Of a stretch of 14,127 nt of DNA, positions 7,088-14,111 are shown piece after piece. Numbering within the stretch: position 1 is the first letter of the stretch; each line of letters opens with the position of its first letter. Below the pieces are notes generated by a model, which worked only from the letters and a program-made list of their open reading frames with translations, made no database searches and had not been told where the DNA came from. The position numbers and the translations under genes were made by a program. The DNA comes from an uncultured Candidatus Melainabacteria bacterium (lineage in GTDB: Bacteria; Cyanobacteriota; Vampirovibrionia; Gastranaerophilales; Gastranaerophilaceae), in NCBI GenBank assembly GCA_934693235.1, contig CAKUUY010000031.1, positions 1-14,127 on the forward strand, read 5' to 3'.

Positions 7088-7450
7088 TTATTCTTCTTCA
7101 AAATAACTACAACAAGATGTTTGTGTTTCCCAAACAGTTACTTTACTCAACTGTACAACTCTTTCTTTTAATTTGTTGTAAATAAACATTGAAATCATTT
7201 CGCTTGACGGGCTTTCACCCTTGAATTCTGGCAATGCATTCAAATCTTTATGATCAAGCATATCAAGAACAGTTTTAAGTTCTTTTTTTAATATTTTATA
7301 ATCCATTAAAATATTACTTTTGTCTAAAGTGTCGCCTTTCACAAAAACTTCAACCATCCAATTATGTCCATGTTGATTTTCGCATTCCCCATCATAGTTT
7401 AACAGATGGTGTGCTGCTGCAAAAAACGCTTGTGTCTTAATTTCAAACAT
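7088..7450 (-). CDS. queD: 6-carboxy-5,6,7,8-tetrahydropterin synthase (QueD / PTPS family)
   Basis: Makes 6-carboxytetrahydropterin from dihydroneopterin triphosphate, the second step towards preQ0 and queuosine in tRNA. The 120-aa length fits bacterial QueD. Zinc ligands are seen as AAHH (14-15), His27 and His29; the sequence CENQHGH (23-29) has the CxxxHGH spacing typical of QueD, with Cys23 as catalytic residue. Asp66-His67 (DHKDLN) and Glu108 (WET) complete the active site. The start ATG at 7450 lies 1 nt after the kdsC stop, with a GGGG-type ribosome binding site. No queC, queE or folE lies in the window, so its place in a Kdo operon is not explained by pathway. Eukaryotic-like PTPS activity is less likely given the Cys motif. 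Confidence 0.9.
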   Translation of the reverse strand: MFEIKTQAFFAAAHHLLNYDGECENQHGHNWMVEVFVKGDTLDKSNILMDYKILKKELKTVLDMLDHKDLNALPEFKGESPSSEMISMFIYNKLKERVVQLSKVTVWETQTSCCSYFEEE

Positions 7451-7451
7451 T

Positions 7452-7919
7452 TTATATCCCCTTTTTTAATATGTAATCACAAAATTCTCTTACGGCTCCT
7501 CTTCCACCGTTTTTAGTGGAAATAAAGTTTGCAATTGCTTTAACTTCATCAACTGCATCGGCTGGACAACCTTTAAGAGCAACTTTTTCTAAAATGCAAA
7601 TATCAGGGACATCGTCACCCATATAAGCAACCTCATCAAAAGAAATTCCATATTTTTGCATTATTGTTTCTAAATCCGTTATTTTATTTTTTGAACCCTG
7701 AAAAAGTTCTTTTATTTTCAAGTTTTTAGCGCGATGTTCAACAGTTCCGTTTTTTCTTCCGGTAATGATAGCAGTAATAACTCCAGCCTTGTTAAGGCTG
7801 ACAACACCATGTCCATCTTTAGCATTGAATGTTTTGTATTCAACTCCATTTTCATCATAAGTGATTCCGCCATCGGTCATTACGCCATCAACATCAAATG
7901 CAACAAGCTTAATTTTCAT
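7452..7919 (-). CDS. kdsC: 3-deoxy-D-manno-octulosonate 8-phosphate phosphatase
   Basis: HAD-superfamily phosphatase that removes phosphate from Kdo-8-phosphate to give Kdo, the inner-core sugar of lipopolysaccharide. The 155-aa product starts almost directly with the catalytic loop FDVDGVMTDG (Asp9 nucleophile, Asp11), followed by ITGR (motif II) and the metal-binding MGDDxxD motif near 100. It has no cap domain, as expected for the tetrameric KdsC type. A TTG start 3 codons upstream is possible, but ATG at 7919 is preferred: GGAG lies 9 nt before it, inside the end of kdsD, and the start is 1 nt after the kdsD stop. Translational coupling to kdsD fits their consecutive pathway roles. Confidence 0.92.
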   Translation of the reverse strand: MKIKLVAFDVDGVMTDGGITYDENGVEYKTFNAKDGHGVVSLNKAGVITAIITGRKNGTVEHRAKNLKIKELFQGSKNKITDLETIMQKYGISFDEVAYMGDDVPDICILEKVALKGCPADAVDEVKAIANFISTKNGGRGAVREFCDYILKKGI

Positions 7920-7920
7920 C

Positions 7921-8910
7921 TTACGCAACTCCTGCTCTCAACAAATCGTGAATATGAATAACACCGATTGGTTTGTTGGTTTCATCAACCACTGCAAGGG
8001 CAGTGATTGAGAATTTTTCCATCAAATTCAAGGCACTTGCTCCATAATCCCTTTTAGAAATATGTTTTGGGTTCGCAGACATTACATCTTTTGCTAAAAG
8101 TGGTCTGATGTTTTGATATTTGATTAATGTTCTTCTGATGTCACCATCTGTCAAAACTCCAGTTAAAATTCCACTTTCGTTTACAATCATTGCCATTCCA
8201 AGTTTTTTATCAGAAATTAACTTAATTACATCTGCAAAACTGTCTGTTTCCTTTGCTATTGGAAGTTTTTCCGACTCTGTTAGCATTAAATCTGCCACTT
8301 TGTACGTAAATCCTTTTCCTAAAGCTCCTGATGGGTGGAAAATTAAGAAATCTTCTTTTGTAAATCCTCGTTTTTCAAGTAAACATACGGCCAAAGCATC
8401 TCCCATTGCAAGAGTTGCAGTTGTGCTTGCTGTAGGTGCTTTATTTAAAGGACAAGCTTCTTTTTCTACAGAAATGTCAAGTGTAACATCTGAAGAATGT
8501 GCAAGTGTTGAATTCATGTTTCCTGTCATCCCAATCATAGTTACACCAAATCTTTTGATTAATGGCAAAAGATTTAATAATTCTTGAGTTTCGCCACTGT
8601 TCGAAATAGCTATAACGACATCATTTCTAGTGATAATTCCGGAATCCCCATGGGTGCTTTCTGCCGGATGTAAAAAATATGATGGAGTACCTGTAGATGT
8701 CAACGTAGCGGCTATTTTCCTTCCGATAAGCCCGGATTTCCCCATACCTGAAATAATTACGCGACCTTTGCAATTATATAAAATATCTATAGCTTTATCA
8801 AATTCTTCTCCAATATTGTCTTTCAAACGAAGAATTGATTGCGCTTCGATATCTAAAACATTTTTTGCCAAATCATTAATAGAATTTTTGTTCATTGTCA
8901 CTGTTTCCAT
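7921..8910 (-). CDS. kdsD: Arabinose-5-phosphate isomerase (SIS + two CBS domains)
   Basis: Interconverts D-ribulose 5-phosphate and D-arabinose 5-phosphate, the first committed precursor of Kdo. Domain order in the 329-aa product is a SIS sugar isomerase domain (about 40-180; GMGKSG at 55-60, HPAESTHGD at 81-89, SNSGET at 103-108, then FHPSG with His192) and a CBS pair (about 205-260 and 270-325). This matches KdsD/KpsF architecture and length. Another ATG lies 2 codons upstream, but GGGGAG at 8918-8923 is 7 nt from ATG 8910 and only 1 nt from the earlier one, so 8910 is chosen. It heads the run kdsD-kdsC-queD-(small frame)-uppP. Confidence 0.93.
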   Translation of the reverse strand: METVTMNKNSINDLAKNVLDIEAQSILRLKDNIGEEFDKAIDILYNCKGRVIISGMGKSGLIGRKIAATLTSTGTPSYFLHPAESTHGDSGIITRNDVVIAISNSGETQELLNLLPLIKRFGVTMIGMTGNMNSTLAHSSDVTLDISVEKEACPLNKAPTASTTATLAMGDALAVCLLEKRGFTKEDFLIFHPSGALGKGFTYKVADLMLTESEKLPIAKETDSFADVIKLISDKKLGMAMIVNESGILTGVLTDGDIRRTLIKYQNIRPLLAKDVMSANPKHISKRDYGASALNLMEKFSITALAVVDETNKPIGVIHIHDLLRAGVA

Positions 8911-8930
8911 TTTCATTCTCCCCTGAGAAA

Positions 8931-8971
8931 ATTATATAATAAATATCATATAAATATACTAAATTTTTCAA
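8931..8971 (-). promoter_or_regulatory. Candidate promoter(s) of the kdsD operon
   Basis: Two overlapping options appear on the minus strand in the AT-rich gap. A perfect TATAAT (8931-8936) lies just ahead of the kdsD ribosome binding site but has no clear -35. Alternatively TTGAAA (8966-8971) pairs with TATGAT (8945-8950) at a short 15-bp spacing. The same gap must also drive the divergent plus-strand gene. Confidence 0.4.
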
Positions 8972-9011
8972 AAATATTTAATTTTTGTTAAATTCGCTCG
9001 TGTTTTTTAGT

Positions 9012-9272
9012 ATGAAATCCAAAATCAATTATAAATTTAAAAAAAATAATGGAATTGAAGATTTTAAATCTTTTGTAAAAACTCATGATTGTGAATTTGT
9101 GACAGTTGATTTGTCTGACTCGAATGTGTTTGAGGCAATGAAATTTGCAGTTTTGGCTTCTGCTTATCATTTTCGAAAATATCCGGGTGGGATGTTGAGT
9201 TTTAAAAACCAATCTGCTGATATAAATAGTTTGATTTCTGATTTTTCATTAAACAATATGGAATTTGTTTAA
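9012..9272 (+). CDS. Small STAS-like protein of unknown role
   Basis: An 86-aa product (from ATG 9012) with the alternating pattern of a STAS/anti-sigma-antagonist-like fold: a strand near 4-9, a helix 14-23, the strand EFVTVDLS (28-35), a long helix to AYHFRKYPGG (51-60), the strand MLSFK, and a final helix INSLISDF. The second strand, the helix after it and the Gly-Gly turn resemble the VDLS...helix...GG..L core of STAS domains. The serine that is phosphorylated in SpoIIAA-type proteins is not apparent: SNVFEA occupies that place. No ribosome binding site precedes ATG; the frame continues upstream to GTG (9000) and TTG (8985), also without one, so the mRNA may be leaderless. The ART-like gene follows 40 nt later. 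Fold assignment is inference from pattern only. Confidence 0.55.
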   Translation: MKSKINYKFKKNNGIEDFKSFVKTHDCEFVTVDLSDSNVFEAMKFAVLASAYHFRKYPGGMLSFKNQSADINSLISDFSLNNMEFV

Positions 9273-9312
9273 AAGGCAGGCAAAAAATTTTTTTCAGGAG
9301 TTTTGTCTGTTT

Positions 9313-10344
9313 ATGAGCATGCCAAGTATAGGGATATTAAATAATCAAATAATGATGCAATCGGTTTCGTCTATTAAAGAGATGGAAGAAAAGCAGCCGG
9401 TTGTTCAATCTAAAGAGTCAAAACATCAAATTTCTAATAAAAATTTGTTTATTGGAGCTGCAGCGATAACCAGTATCGCAATTGCCGGAATTTTAATAGC
9501 AAAAGGTCGAAAACCGAAGAATACAATACCATCTAGCAAATCACAGGTAACAATTCCTGATTATAATCCGGAAGATTACAAACAATTTCCTATTGTTAAG
9601 GAAAATATTGAAAAAGAAAGACTTGTGAGAAACAAAATTTCAACATATTTCAAAGCCTTTAGAGATGGGAAAGAAAAACCAAGCGAAAATTTTGATGGAA
9701 TAGTTGCTCTGTATCGCGAGGGTGATTGGGAAAGTTTTAAAGCATACTTGGATTTCAGAATAAAGAATGTGAGAAGTTTCTCTGATGAAAAAATCCCGGC
9801 AGATTTGAGAGAAGTGGATACCGAAGATGTTGATGCAGTTCTTTATTTTATGAAAAATTATGATAAAATAAATACTCCATTAAGAAATGGTCAGAACTTA
9901 TCTAAGTCAAATGAAGTTGTTCGTCTTAACAAACTCATTAATGAAGCTGAACCGCTAAAAGAGGAAGTTTATGTCTTTCGTGGAGTTAGAACTCAACAAT
10001 TGTATGATGACTATAAATATTTAGATTTTAATGAGCTTGATGACCTTAAAATCGGAGACACAATAATTGATAAAGGTTTTGTTTCAACTGCAAGAACGTA
10101 CGATACAGAATTGGCATCTGTTGACCCGTTGTTGTTAGAAAATCGCTACAAAGGCAGTGGTTATATAATGAGAATAAAACTTCCGAAAAAGACAAAAGGT
10201 TTTGATTGCAGACGATTAACTCAATTTGATTCTAGCAGGGGAACTAATTCTACGTTTATATTGCCACCAAATTCTGAATTCAAAATAACCGGTTGGGATG
10301 CACCAAGAAGAATTCTAGATTGTGATTATATTTTACCGGAATAA
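9313..10344 (+). CDS. Membrane-anchored ADP-ribosyltransferase-fold protein with altered catalytic motif
   Basis: A 343-aa protein: polar N-terminus, one membrane helix at about 44-63 followed by GRKPK, a helical region (about 90-160), and a C-terminal domain (about 165-343) resembling the ADP-ribosyltransferase exoenzyme fold. Supporting motifs in order are INTPLRNG (186-193), VYVFRG with Arg223 (motif I), and the STS-like FVSTA (256-260). The third motif, normally [EQ]xE just before a [IL]LP(P/R)G segment, reads NST (312-314) before FILPPN, so the catalytic Glu position holds Thr314. Activity on NAD is therefore doubtful. ATG 9313 is preferred because CAGGAG ends 12 nt upstream; ATG 9319 is an alternative, and the frame opens further back only at a TTG. 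Which side of the membrane the domain faces is unclear. Confidence 0.7.
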   Translation: MSMPSIGILNNQIMMQSVSSIKEMEEKQPVVQSKESKHQISNKNLFIGAAAITSIAIAGILIAKGRKPKNTIPSSKSQVTIPDYNPEDYKQFPIVKENIEKERLVRNKISTYFKAFRDGKEKPSENFDGIVALYREGDWESFKAYLDFRIKNVRSFSDEKIPADLREVDTEDVDAVLYFMKNYDKINTPLRNGQNLSKSNEVVRLNKLINEAEPLKEEVYVFRGVRTQQLYDDYKYLDFNELDDLKIGDTIIDKGFVSTARTYDTELASVDPLLLENRYKGSGYIMRIKLPKKTKGFDCRRLTQFDSSRGTNSTFILPPNSEFKITGWDAPRRILDCDYILPE

Positions 10345-10354
10345 AAATTAATGT

Positions 10355-10383
10355 TTTGCATATAAAAATTCGTGTGATATAAT
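10355..10383 (+). promoter_or_regulatory. Promoter of the NhaD/ArsB-family transporter gene
   Basis: A perfect TATAAT (10378-10383) with an extended TGA directly before it is preceded by a weak -35, TTTGCA (10355-10360), at 17 bp. The predicted start near 10390 leaves a leader of about 19 nt containing AAGGAG. Confidence 0.65.
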
Positions 10384-10408
10384 TTCTGCATAAGAAAAGG
10401 AGATTTAT

Positions 10409-11737
10409 ATGCTAGAACATTTGTTAGAACTTGTTCAGGTGCATGGTGTAGTGGTTTCTGCGACAATTTTGCTTGTCGCGTACGTTTTTATTGCGCTTGA
10501 AAAAATTCCAAAAGTTACGATTGCGCTTTTAGGTGCAGCAATCACAATTATTTTGGGACTCGTTAGTCAAACAAAAACTGTTGACGGGGTAATTAATCCT
10601 CATTATTTTATTAATTTTGTTGATTTTAATGTAATATTTTTACTTGTTTCAATGATGATTATTGTAAGTATTGCAACAAGAAGTGGTATGTTTAACTGGA
10701 TTGCGAATGAACTTTTAAGGTTTACCAAAGGACATCCAAAACTTGTTTTGTTGACTTTAGGGGTGTTTACGGCTGTTACATCAGCTTTTTTAGATAATGT
10801 GACAACCGTAATTTTAATTATGCCAGTTACATTCTTTATTGCAAAGCAATTGGATATAAATCCGTTACCATTTTTGATTACTGAAATATTTTCATCAAAT
10901 ATTGGTGGAACAGCTACTTTAATTGGCGATCCTCCAAATATTATTATTGGAAGTGCTGCAGGTCTTTCATTTATGGACTTTTTGAATGAATTAACCGGAG
11001 TTATTGCAGTAATATTGGCGGTTGTTGTTGCAATTATGATATTTATATTTAGAAAATCTCTTAAAGCTGCTCCAGAAAAAATGCAGGCTGTTGCAAATTT
11101 AGATAATTCGAAAACAATAACAGATTTCCCTCTAATGATAAGAAGCGGAATAGTCCTTTTGTTGGTAATTCTAGGCTTTATTCTTCATGATATCACTCAT
11201 ATTGAAACTTGTGTTACTGCGATGTTAGGTGCAAGTTTCTTGTTACTGTTTGAAAAGCCGAAAGATATTTTGTGTGATGTTGAATGGAATACAATTTTCT
11301 TCTTTATTGGTTTGTTCATTATTATTGGCGGATTGGAAGCTACGGGCGGAATTGCGCTTATGGCAAAATGGATTTTGGCTGTAACAAAAGGTTCGCAAGA
11401 AGCGACAGCAATGATAATTCTTTGGGCTTCAGGTTTTATTTCCGGAGTAATTGATAATATTCCGTATACAGCGACTATGACACCTATGTTGTTGGAAATT
11501 CAAAAAACTATGGGTGGCGAATACACGTACCCATTATGGTGGTGTTTGTCATTGGGTGCTTGTTTAGGAGGAAACATGACAATTATTGGAGCAGCTGCAA
11601 ACGTAATTGTTTCAGAAACTTCTGCTCACAACGGTTATCCGATACCGTTTATGAAATTCTTGAAATATGGTGTTTTGACAATGATTATTTCATTGGCAAT
11701 AAGCTCTGTATATGTATATATTCGATTTTTGCACTAG
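10409..11737 (+). CDS. NhaD/ArsB-family (ion transporter superfamily) permease, probable Na+/H+ antiporter
   Basis: A 442-aa polytopic membrane protein of the ArsB/NhaD/P-protein part of the ion transporter superfamily. Two pseudo-symmetric halves carry matching signatures: FLDNVTT (127-133) then SSNIGGTATLIGDPPNIIIG (162-181) in the first, and VIDNIPYTA (347-355) then LGACLGGNMTIIGAAANVI (382-400) in the second. The paired Asp-Asn residues (129-130, 349-350) are typical of ion-coupled members. Likely work is exchange of Na+ for H+ across the cytoplasmic membrane; arsenite or another anion cannot be excluded by sequence, although no ars genes are near. AAGGAG lies 8 nt from ATG 10409. It has its own promoter and a terminator directly after it, so it is probably monocistronic. 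Confidence 0.85.
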   Translation: MLEHLLELVQVHGVVVSATILLVAYVFIALEKIPKVTIALLGAAITIILGLVSQTKTVDGVINPHYFINFVDFNVIFLLVSMMIIVSIATRSGMFNWIANELLRFTKGHPKLVLLTLGVFTAVTSAFLDNVTTVILIMPVTFFIAKQLDINPLPFLITEIFSSNIGGTATLIGDPPNIIIGSAAGLSFMDFLNELTGVIAVILAVVVAIMIFIFRKSLKAAPEKMQAVANLDNSKTITDFPLMIRSGIVLLLVILGFILHDITHIETCVTAMLGASFLLLFEKPKDILCDVEWNTIFFFIGLFIIIGGLEATGGIALMAKWILAVTKGSQEATAMIILWASGFISGVIDNIPYTATMTPMLLEIQKTMGGEYTYPLWWCLSLGACLGGNMTIIGAAANVIVSETSAHNGYPIPFMKFLKYGVLTMIISLAISSVYVYIRFLH

Positions 11738-11773
11738 TAGGTGATTTTTTTCAGGAATTTTCGTTTCAAAATT

Positions 11774-11803
11774 AAAAGCCTCTCAGTATTGAGGGGCTTT
11801 TTA
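11774..11803. terminator. Bidirectional rho-independent terminator between the transporter and tcdA
   Basis: AGCCTCTCA (11777-11785), loop GTAT, TGAGGGGCT (11790-11798) form a stem with one T-G wobble. AAAA on the left and TTTTT on the right give a T-tract in both directions, fitting the convergent genes on either side. Confidence 0.85.
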
Positions 11804-11821
11804 TATTAAATCTTAACTATA

Positions 11822-12571
11822 TTATTTTATCAGGTCTTTTATTACTTCTCCTGCGATAATCATTCCGACAACCGGAGGAACAAAAGCATTGCTTCCAGGA
11901 ATTTGGTGTTTAACTGTACATTTTCTTGTTCCCGGGGGGCAAACGCAGTGGAATTTACAACTTATTGACATATCTTCTTTGGGTTTAATCGGAGTTTCTT
12001 TAGAATAAACAACTTTTACACCCTTAATTCTTCGTTTTCGCAATTCTGTTCGAATTACTTTGGCTAAAGGGCAAACCGATGTTTTAGAAATATCTGCAAC
12101 TTCAAACCTTGTCGGATCCATTTTATTTCCTGCACCCATTGCGCAAATGATAGGAGTATTTGCGGCTTTTGCTTTTTCTATCAAAGAAAGTTTGCCGACA
12201 ACCGTATCAATTGCATCAATTACGTAATCATATTTTGTAAAATCAAATTGATTTTCAGTTTCCGGTGTGTAAAAAGTTTGGTAAGTGTTTACGACACAGT
12301 CAGGATTTATGTCTAAAATTCTTTCTTTAGCGACATCGACTTTATACTTCCCGACAGTTTTGCGTGTTGCATAAAGTTGTCTGTTCAAGTTTGTAATGCA
12401 AACTTTGTCATCGTCGATTATGTCTATTGTTCCCAGTCCGCTTCTGACCAAAGCTTCTACAGCATAGGCTCCGACTCCGCCAATTCCAAATACTGCAACT
12501 CTGGATTTTGAGAGCTTTTCTATACCATCATGGCCTATTAATAATTCTGTTCTTGAAAATTGGTTTAACAT
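11822..12571 (-). CDS. tcdA: tRNA threonylcarbamoyladenosine dehydratase (TcdA, ThiF/MoeB/E1-like)
   Basis: ATP-dependent enzyme that cyclises t6A37 of tRNA to ct6A. The 249-aa product has the E1-like Rossmann fold: GIGGVG (29-34) for ATP, DDDKVCITNLNRQ (53-65) with the adenylation Arg, VIDAIDT (117-123), CPLAKVIRTELRKR (167-180) and the C-terminal FVPPVVGMIIAGEV, all typical of TcdA rather than MoeB or ThiF. Four Cys residues (205, 209, 211, 218) sit close together just before the last motif. The frame can start 10 codons earlier at ATG 12601, but that ATG is only 1 nt from a TATAAT box and would not be transcribed from it; ATG 12571 has GAGG 4 nt upstream and is preferred. It is divergent from the acyltransferase gene. 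Confidence 0.9.
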   Translation of the reverse strand: MLNQFSRTELLIGHDGIEKLSKSRVAVFGIGGVGAYAVEALVRSGLGTIDIIDDDKVCITNLNRQLYATRKTVGKYKVDVAKERILDINPDCVVNTYQTFYTPETENQFDFTKYDYVIDAIDTVVGKLSLIEKAKAANTPIICAMGAGNKMDPTRFEVADISKTSVCPLAKVIRTELRKRRIKGVKVVYSKETPIKPKEDMSISCKFHCVCPPGTRKCTVKHQIPGSNAFVPPVVGMIIAGEVIKDLIK

Positions 12572-12602
12572 TTTACCTCTTAAAATTACTTGCTTTTTCA
12601 TA

Positions 12603-12608
12603 ATTATA
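12603..12608 (-). promoter_or_regulatory. tcdA promoter -10 box
   Basis: A perfect TATAAT on the minus strand; the start would fall near 12596, giving a leader of about 25 nt before ATG 12571. No consensus -35 is seen at 16-18 bp; that slot coincides with the opposing -10 at 12626-12631. Confidence 0.5.
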
Positions 12609-12625
12609 ACGCAAAATTTTTATGA

Positions 12626-12631
12626 TATTAT
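12626..12631 (+). promoter_or_regulatory. Acyltransferase gene promoter -10 box
   Basis: TATTAT ends 6 nt before ATG 12638, placing transcription start at or next to the start codon. TATGAT at 12621-12626 is an alternative giving a leader of about 5 nt. Neither leaves room for a ribosome binding site, and none is seen. Confidence 0.35.
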
Positions 12632-12637
12632 CGGTTT

Positions 12638-13729
12638 ATGGATAAAATGTTTTCAGATGAAATAAATATATTAAAAGCATTGGCAATTATGCTTGTTGTA
12701 TCAGGACATTTGGAATTTTCTTTAATGGGGATTTTCCCACCGTATTCGTTCCAATTAGCTTTGTTTTTCTTTATTTCGGGATGTTTGTTTAAAGATAAAT
12801 ATTTAGGTAATGTTGCAGAATTTTTTGAACGCAGGATAAAAAGTTTGCTTGTACCATATTTTTGGTACAACTTGTTTTACCTTGGAGTAACTGTCTTAAT
12901 CGCTAAGTTGACGGGAAAATTCTGGGGAATGCCATTAAGTTTTAAAAACTTTTTTATCACTCCGTTTTTAAACGGACATCAATTTGATTTGTCTTGCCCG
13001 TTGTGGTTTGTGACACAGTTGTTTATTACAATGATAACTTTTTTGTTTATCTTAAAAATGTTAAAAAATGCAAGCGACAACAAATTTGTCCATCTTGGAT
13101 TTTTTACGTTGCTTGGAGTTTTAGCTATTCCGATTGATAAAATGTTTGCTGTGACTCCGGTTTTGCTCGTTGTAATCAGGACGATGATGTCTTTGTTTTT
13201 CGTTTATGTCGGATATTTTTATACTCACTATATAAAAGATAATTATAATATATTTACACCGAAATGGCTTGGCGGAATTATTTGTTTTCAGTCTGTTTTG
13301 TGGTTGTTTAACCGAGATTTTACACCGGAACATGGAATTGGATTAAGCTATATTCTTGTTTGGGGTAGATTTGATAATCAATTGATTGTTCCTATATTTA
13401 CGAGTTTGACCGGAATTTGGGCATCCTTGTTTGTTGTGAAAATTCTTTACCCGTATTTAAAAAATGTAAAATTTATCCAAGATATGGGAAATGTGACCTA
13501 TCATATTATGGCAAATCATTTGTTGGTAATGTATTTGATAACAATTGTTTTAATGAAATTGCATGGCATTCCTGTTGTTGAGCGTGCAAATCATGACATT
13601 TATTGGATTTATAATCCTGTACAAACGACGTATTTGTACTTTGTGGTTACGATGGTTGCTACGACTTATATTGGTGTGGGATTAAAAAAGATACATAGGT
13701 TATTTTTATCAAGAAAGGAAAATGTATGA
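12638..13729 (+). CDS. Acyltransferase-3 family integral membrane protein
   Basis: A 363-aa polytopic protein of the acyltransferase 3 family (OafA/NodX/WecH relatives), which transfer acetyl or other acyl groups to sugars of surface polysaccharides or similar extracytoplasmic acceptors. Family signs are the first helix ILKALAIMLVVSGH (11-24) with the key His24, the FFFISGCLF helix (43-51), the basic ERRIKSLLVPYFWYN segment (64-78) after it, PLWFVTQLF (121-129), and a late GNVTYHIMANH (284-294). About ten hydrophobic helices are visible. The acceptor cannot be predicted. ATG 12638 has no ribosome binding site and follows a -10-like box closely, suggesting a leaderless or nearly leaderless mRNA. 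The stop overlaps the next gene by ATGA. Confidence 0.88.
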   Translation: MDKMFSDEINILKALAIMLVVSGHLEFSLMGIFPPYSFQLALFFFISGCLFKDKYLGNVAEFFERRIKSLLVPYFWYNLFYLGVTVLIAKLTGKFWGMPLSFKNFFITPFLNGHQFDLSCPLWFVTQLFITMITFLFILKMLKNASDNKFVHLGFFTLLGVLAIPIDKMFAVTPVLLVVIRTMMSLFFVYVGYFYTHYIKDNYNIFTPKWLGGIICFQSVLWLFNRDFTPEHGIGLSYILVWGRFDNQLIVPIFTSLTGIWASLFVVKILYPYLKNVKFIQDMGNVTYHIMANHLLVMYLITIVLMKLHGIPVVERANHDIYWIYNPVQTTYLYFVVTMVATTYIGVGLKKIHRLFLSRKENV

Positions 13730-14040
13730 AAAAGTTTGTTTTGTTATTGGGGCTAATTTTATTATCTGCAAATTGTTGTTTGGCTAAATCGCCGGAATAT
13801 GAATTGGAATTAGGAAGATTGAAAAATGCAAAATCTGCAAAATACAAAGTAATAAATATTCAAATAAATTCAGTGACTCAAAAAGTGACTACTCTTATGA
13901 ATGATACAAGTGTTTCTCCTGAAAAGAAACAAGAATTACTTGATCAATATACTGCAGAAATAAAATCATTAGAAGACCAAAAAACAATGGTAAATTACAC
14001 ATACCAAAAAGCGAAGAAAAATTTAAGAAAAAGATATTAA
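13726..14040 (+). CDS. Small secreted coiled-coil protein of unknown function
   Basis: A 104-aa product with a classical signal peptide: MKK, a hydrophobic core (about 4-15), and a probable signal peptidase I site after CLA at residue 20. Two adjacent Cys (17-18) lie in the signal, but the residues before them do not fit a lipobox. The mature 84 residues are helical, rich in Lys, Gln, Glu and Ser with a basic tail (KKNLRKRY), and probably form a coiled coil from about 24 to 98. No known family is recognised. Start ATG overlaps the acyltransferase stop by 4 nt (ATGA), with AAAGGA 7 nt upstream, so the two are co-translated; it could be a periplasmic partner of the membrane enzyme, which is inference. 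Confidence 0.75.
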   Translation: MKKFVLLLGLILLSANCCLAKSPEYELELGRLKNAKSAKYKVINIQINSVTQKVTTLMNDTSVSPEKKQELLDQYTAEIKSLEDQKTMVNYTYQKAKKNLRKRY

Positions 14041-14051
14041 TAAATTAACCC

Positions 14052-14080
14052 TTGAAAAAGTCTTCAATATATGTTAAACT
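14052..14080 (+). promoter_or_regulatory. Promoter of the gene at the right edge
   Basis: TTGAAA (14052-14057) and TAAACT (14075-14080) are separated by 17 bp, with an extended TGT directly before the -10. The leader would be about 25 nt. Confidence 0.5.
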
Positions 14081-14111
14081 GGATTTGTACATAAAAATTG
14101 GAGGAATTTAT

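Noticed and set aside
8120..8587. A 155-codon open frame on the plus strand opposite kdsD
   Set aside because: It lies wholly inside the well-supported kdsD gene, has no ribosome binding site worth noting, and its product resembles no protein; it is an antisense shadow.
9012..10344. STAS-like and ART-like pair read as a toxin-antitoxin module (DarTG- or RES-Xre-like)
   Set aside because: The ART-like protein is membrane-anchored and lacks the catalytic Glu, and the small protein resembles no known antitoxin.
12572..12601. Upstream ATG adding 10 residues to TcdA
   Set aside because: It is 1 nt downstream of the -10 box and would not be transcribed from it; the internal ATG has its own ribosome binding site and matches family length.
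12628..12870. An 80-codon minus-strand frame overlapping the start of the acyltransferase gene
   Set aside because: It is antisense to clear family motifs of the acyltransferase and has no independent support.
13774..13785. Cys-Cys in the signal peptide of the 104-aa secreted protein as a lipoprotein site
   Set aside because: The residues before the Cys (SAN, ANC) do not fit a lipobox, while CLA followed by Lys fits signal peptidase I.
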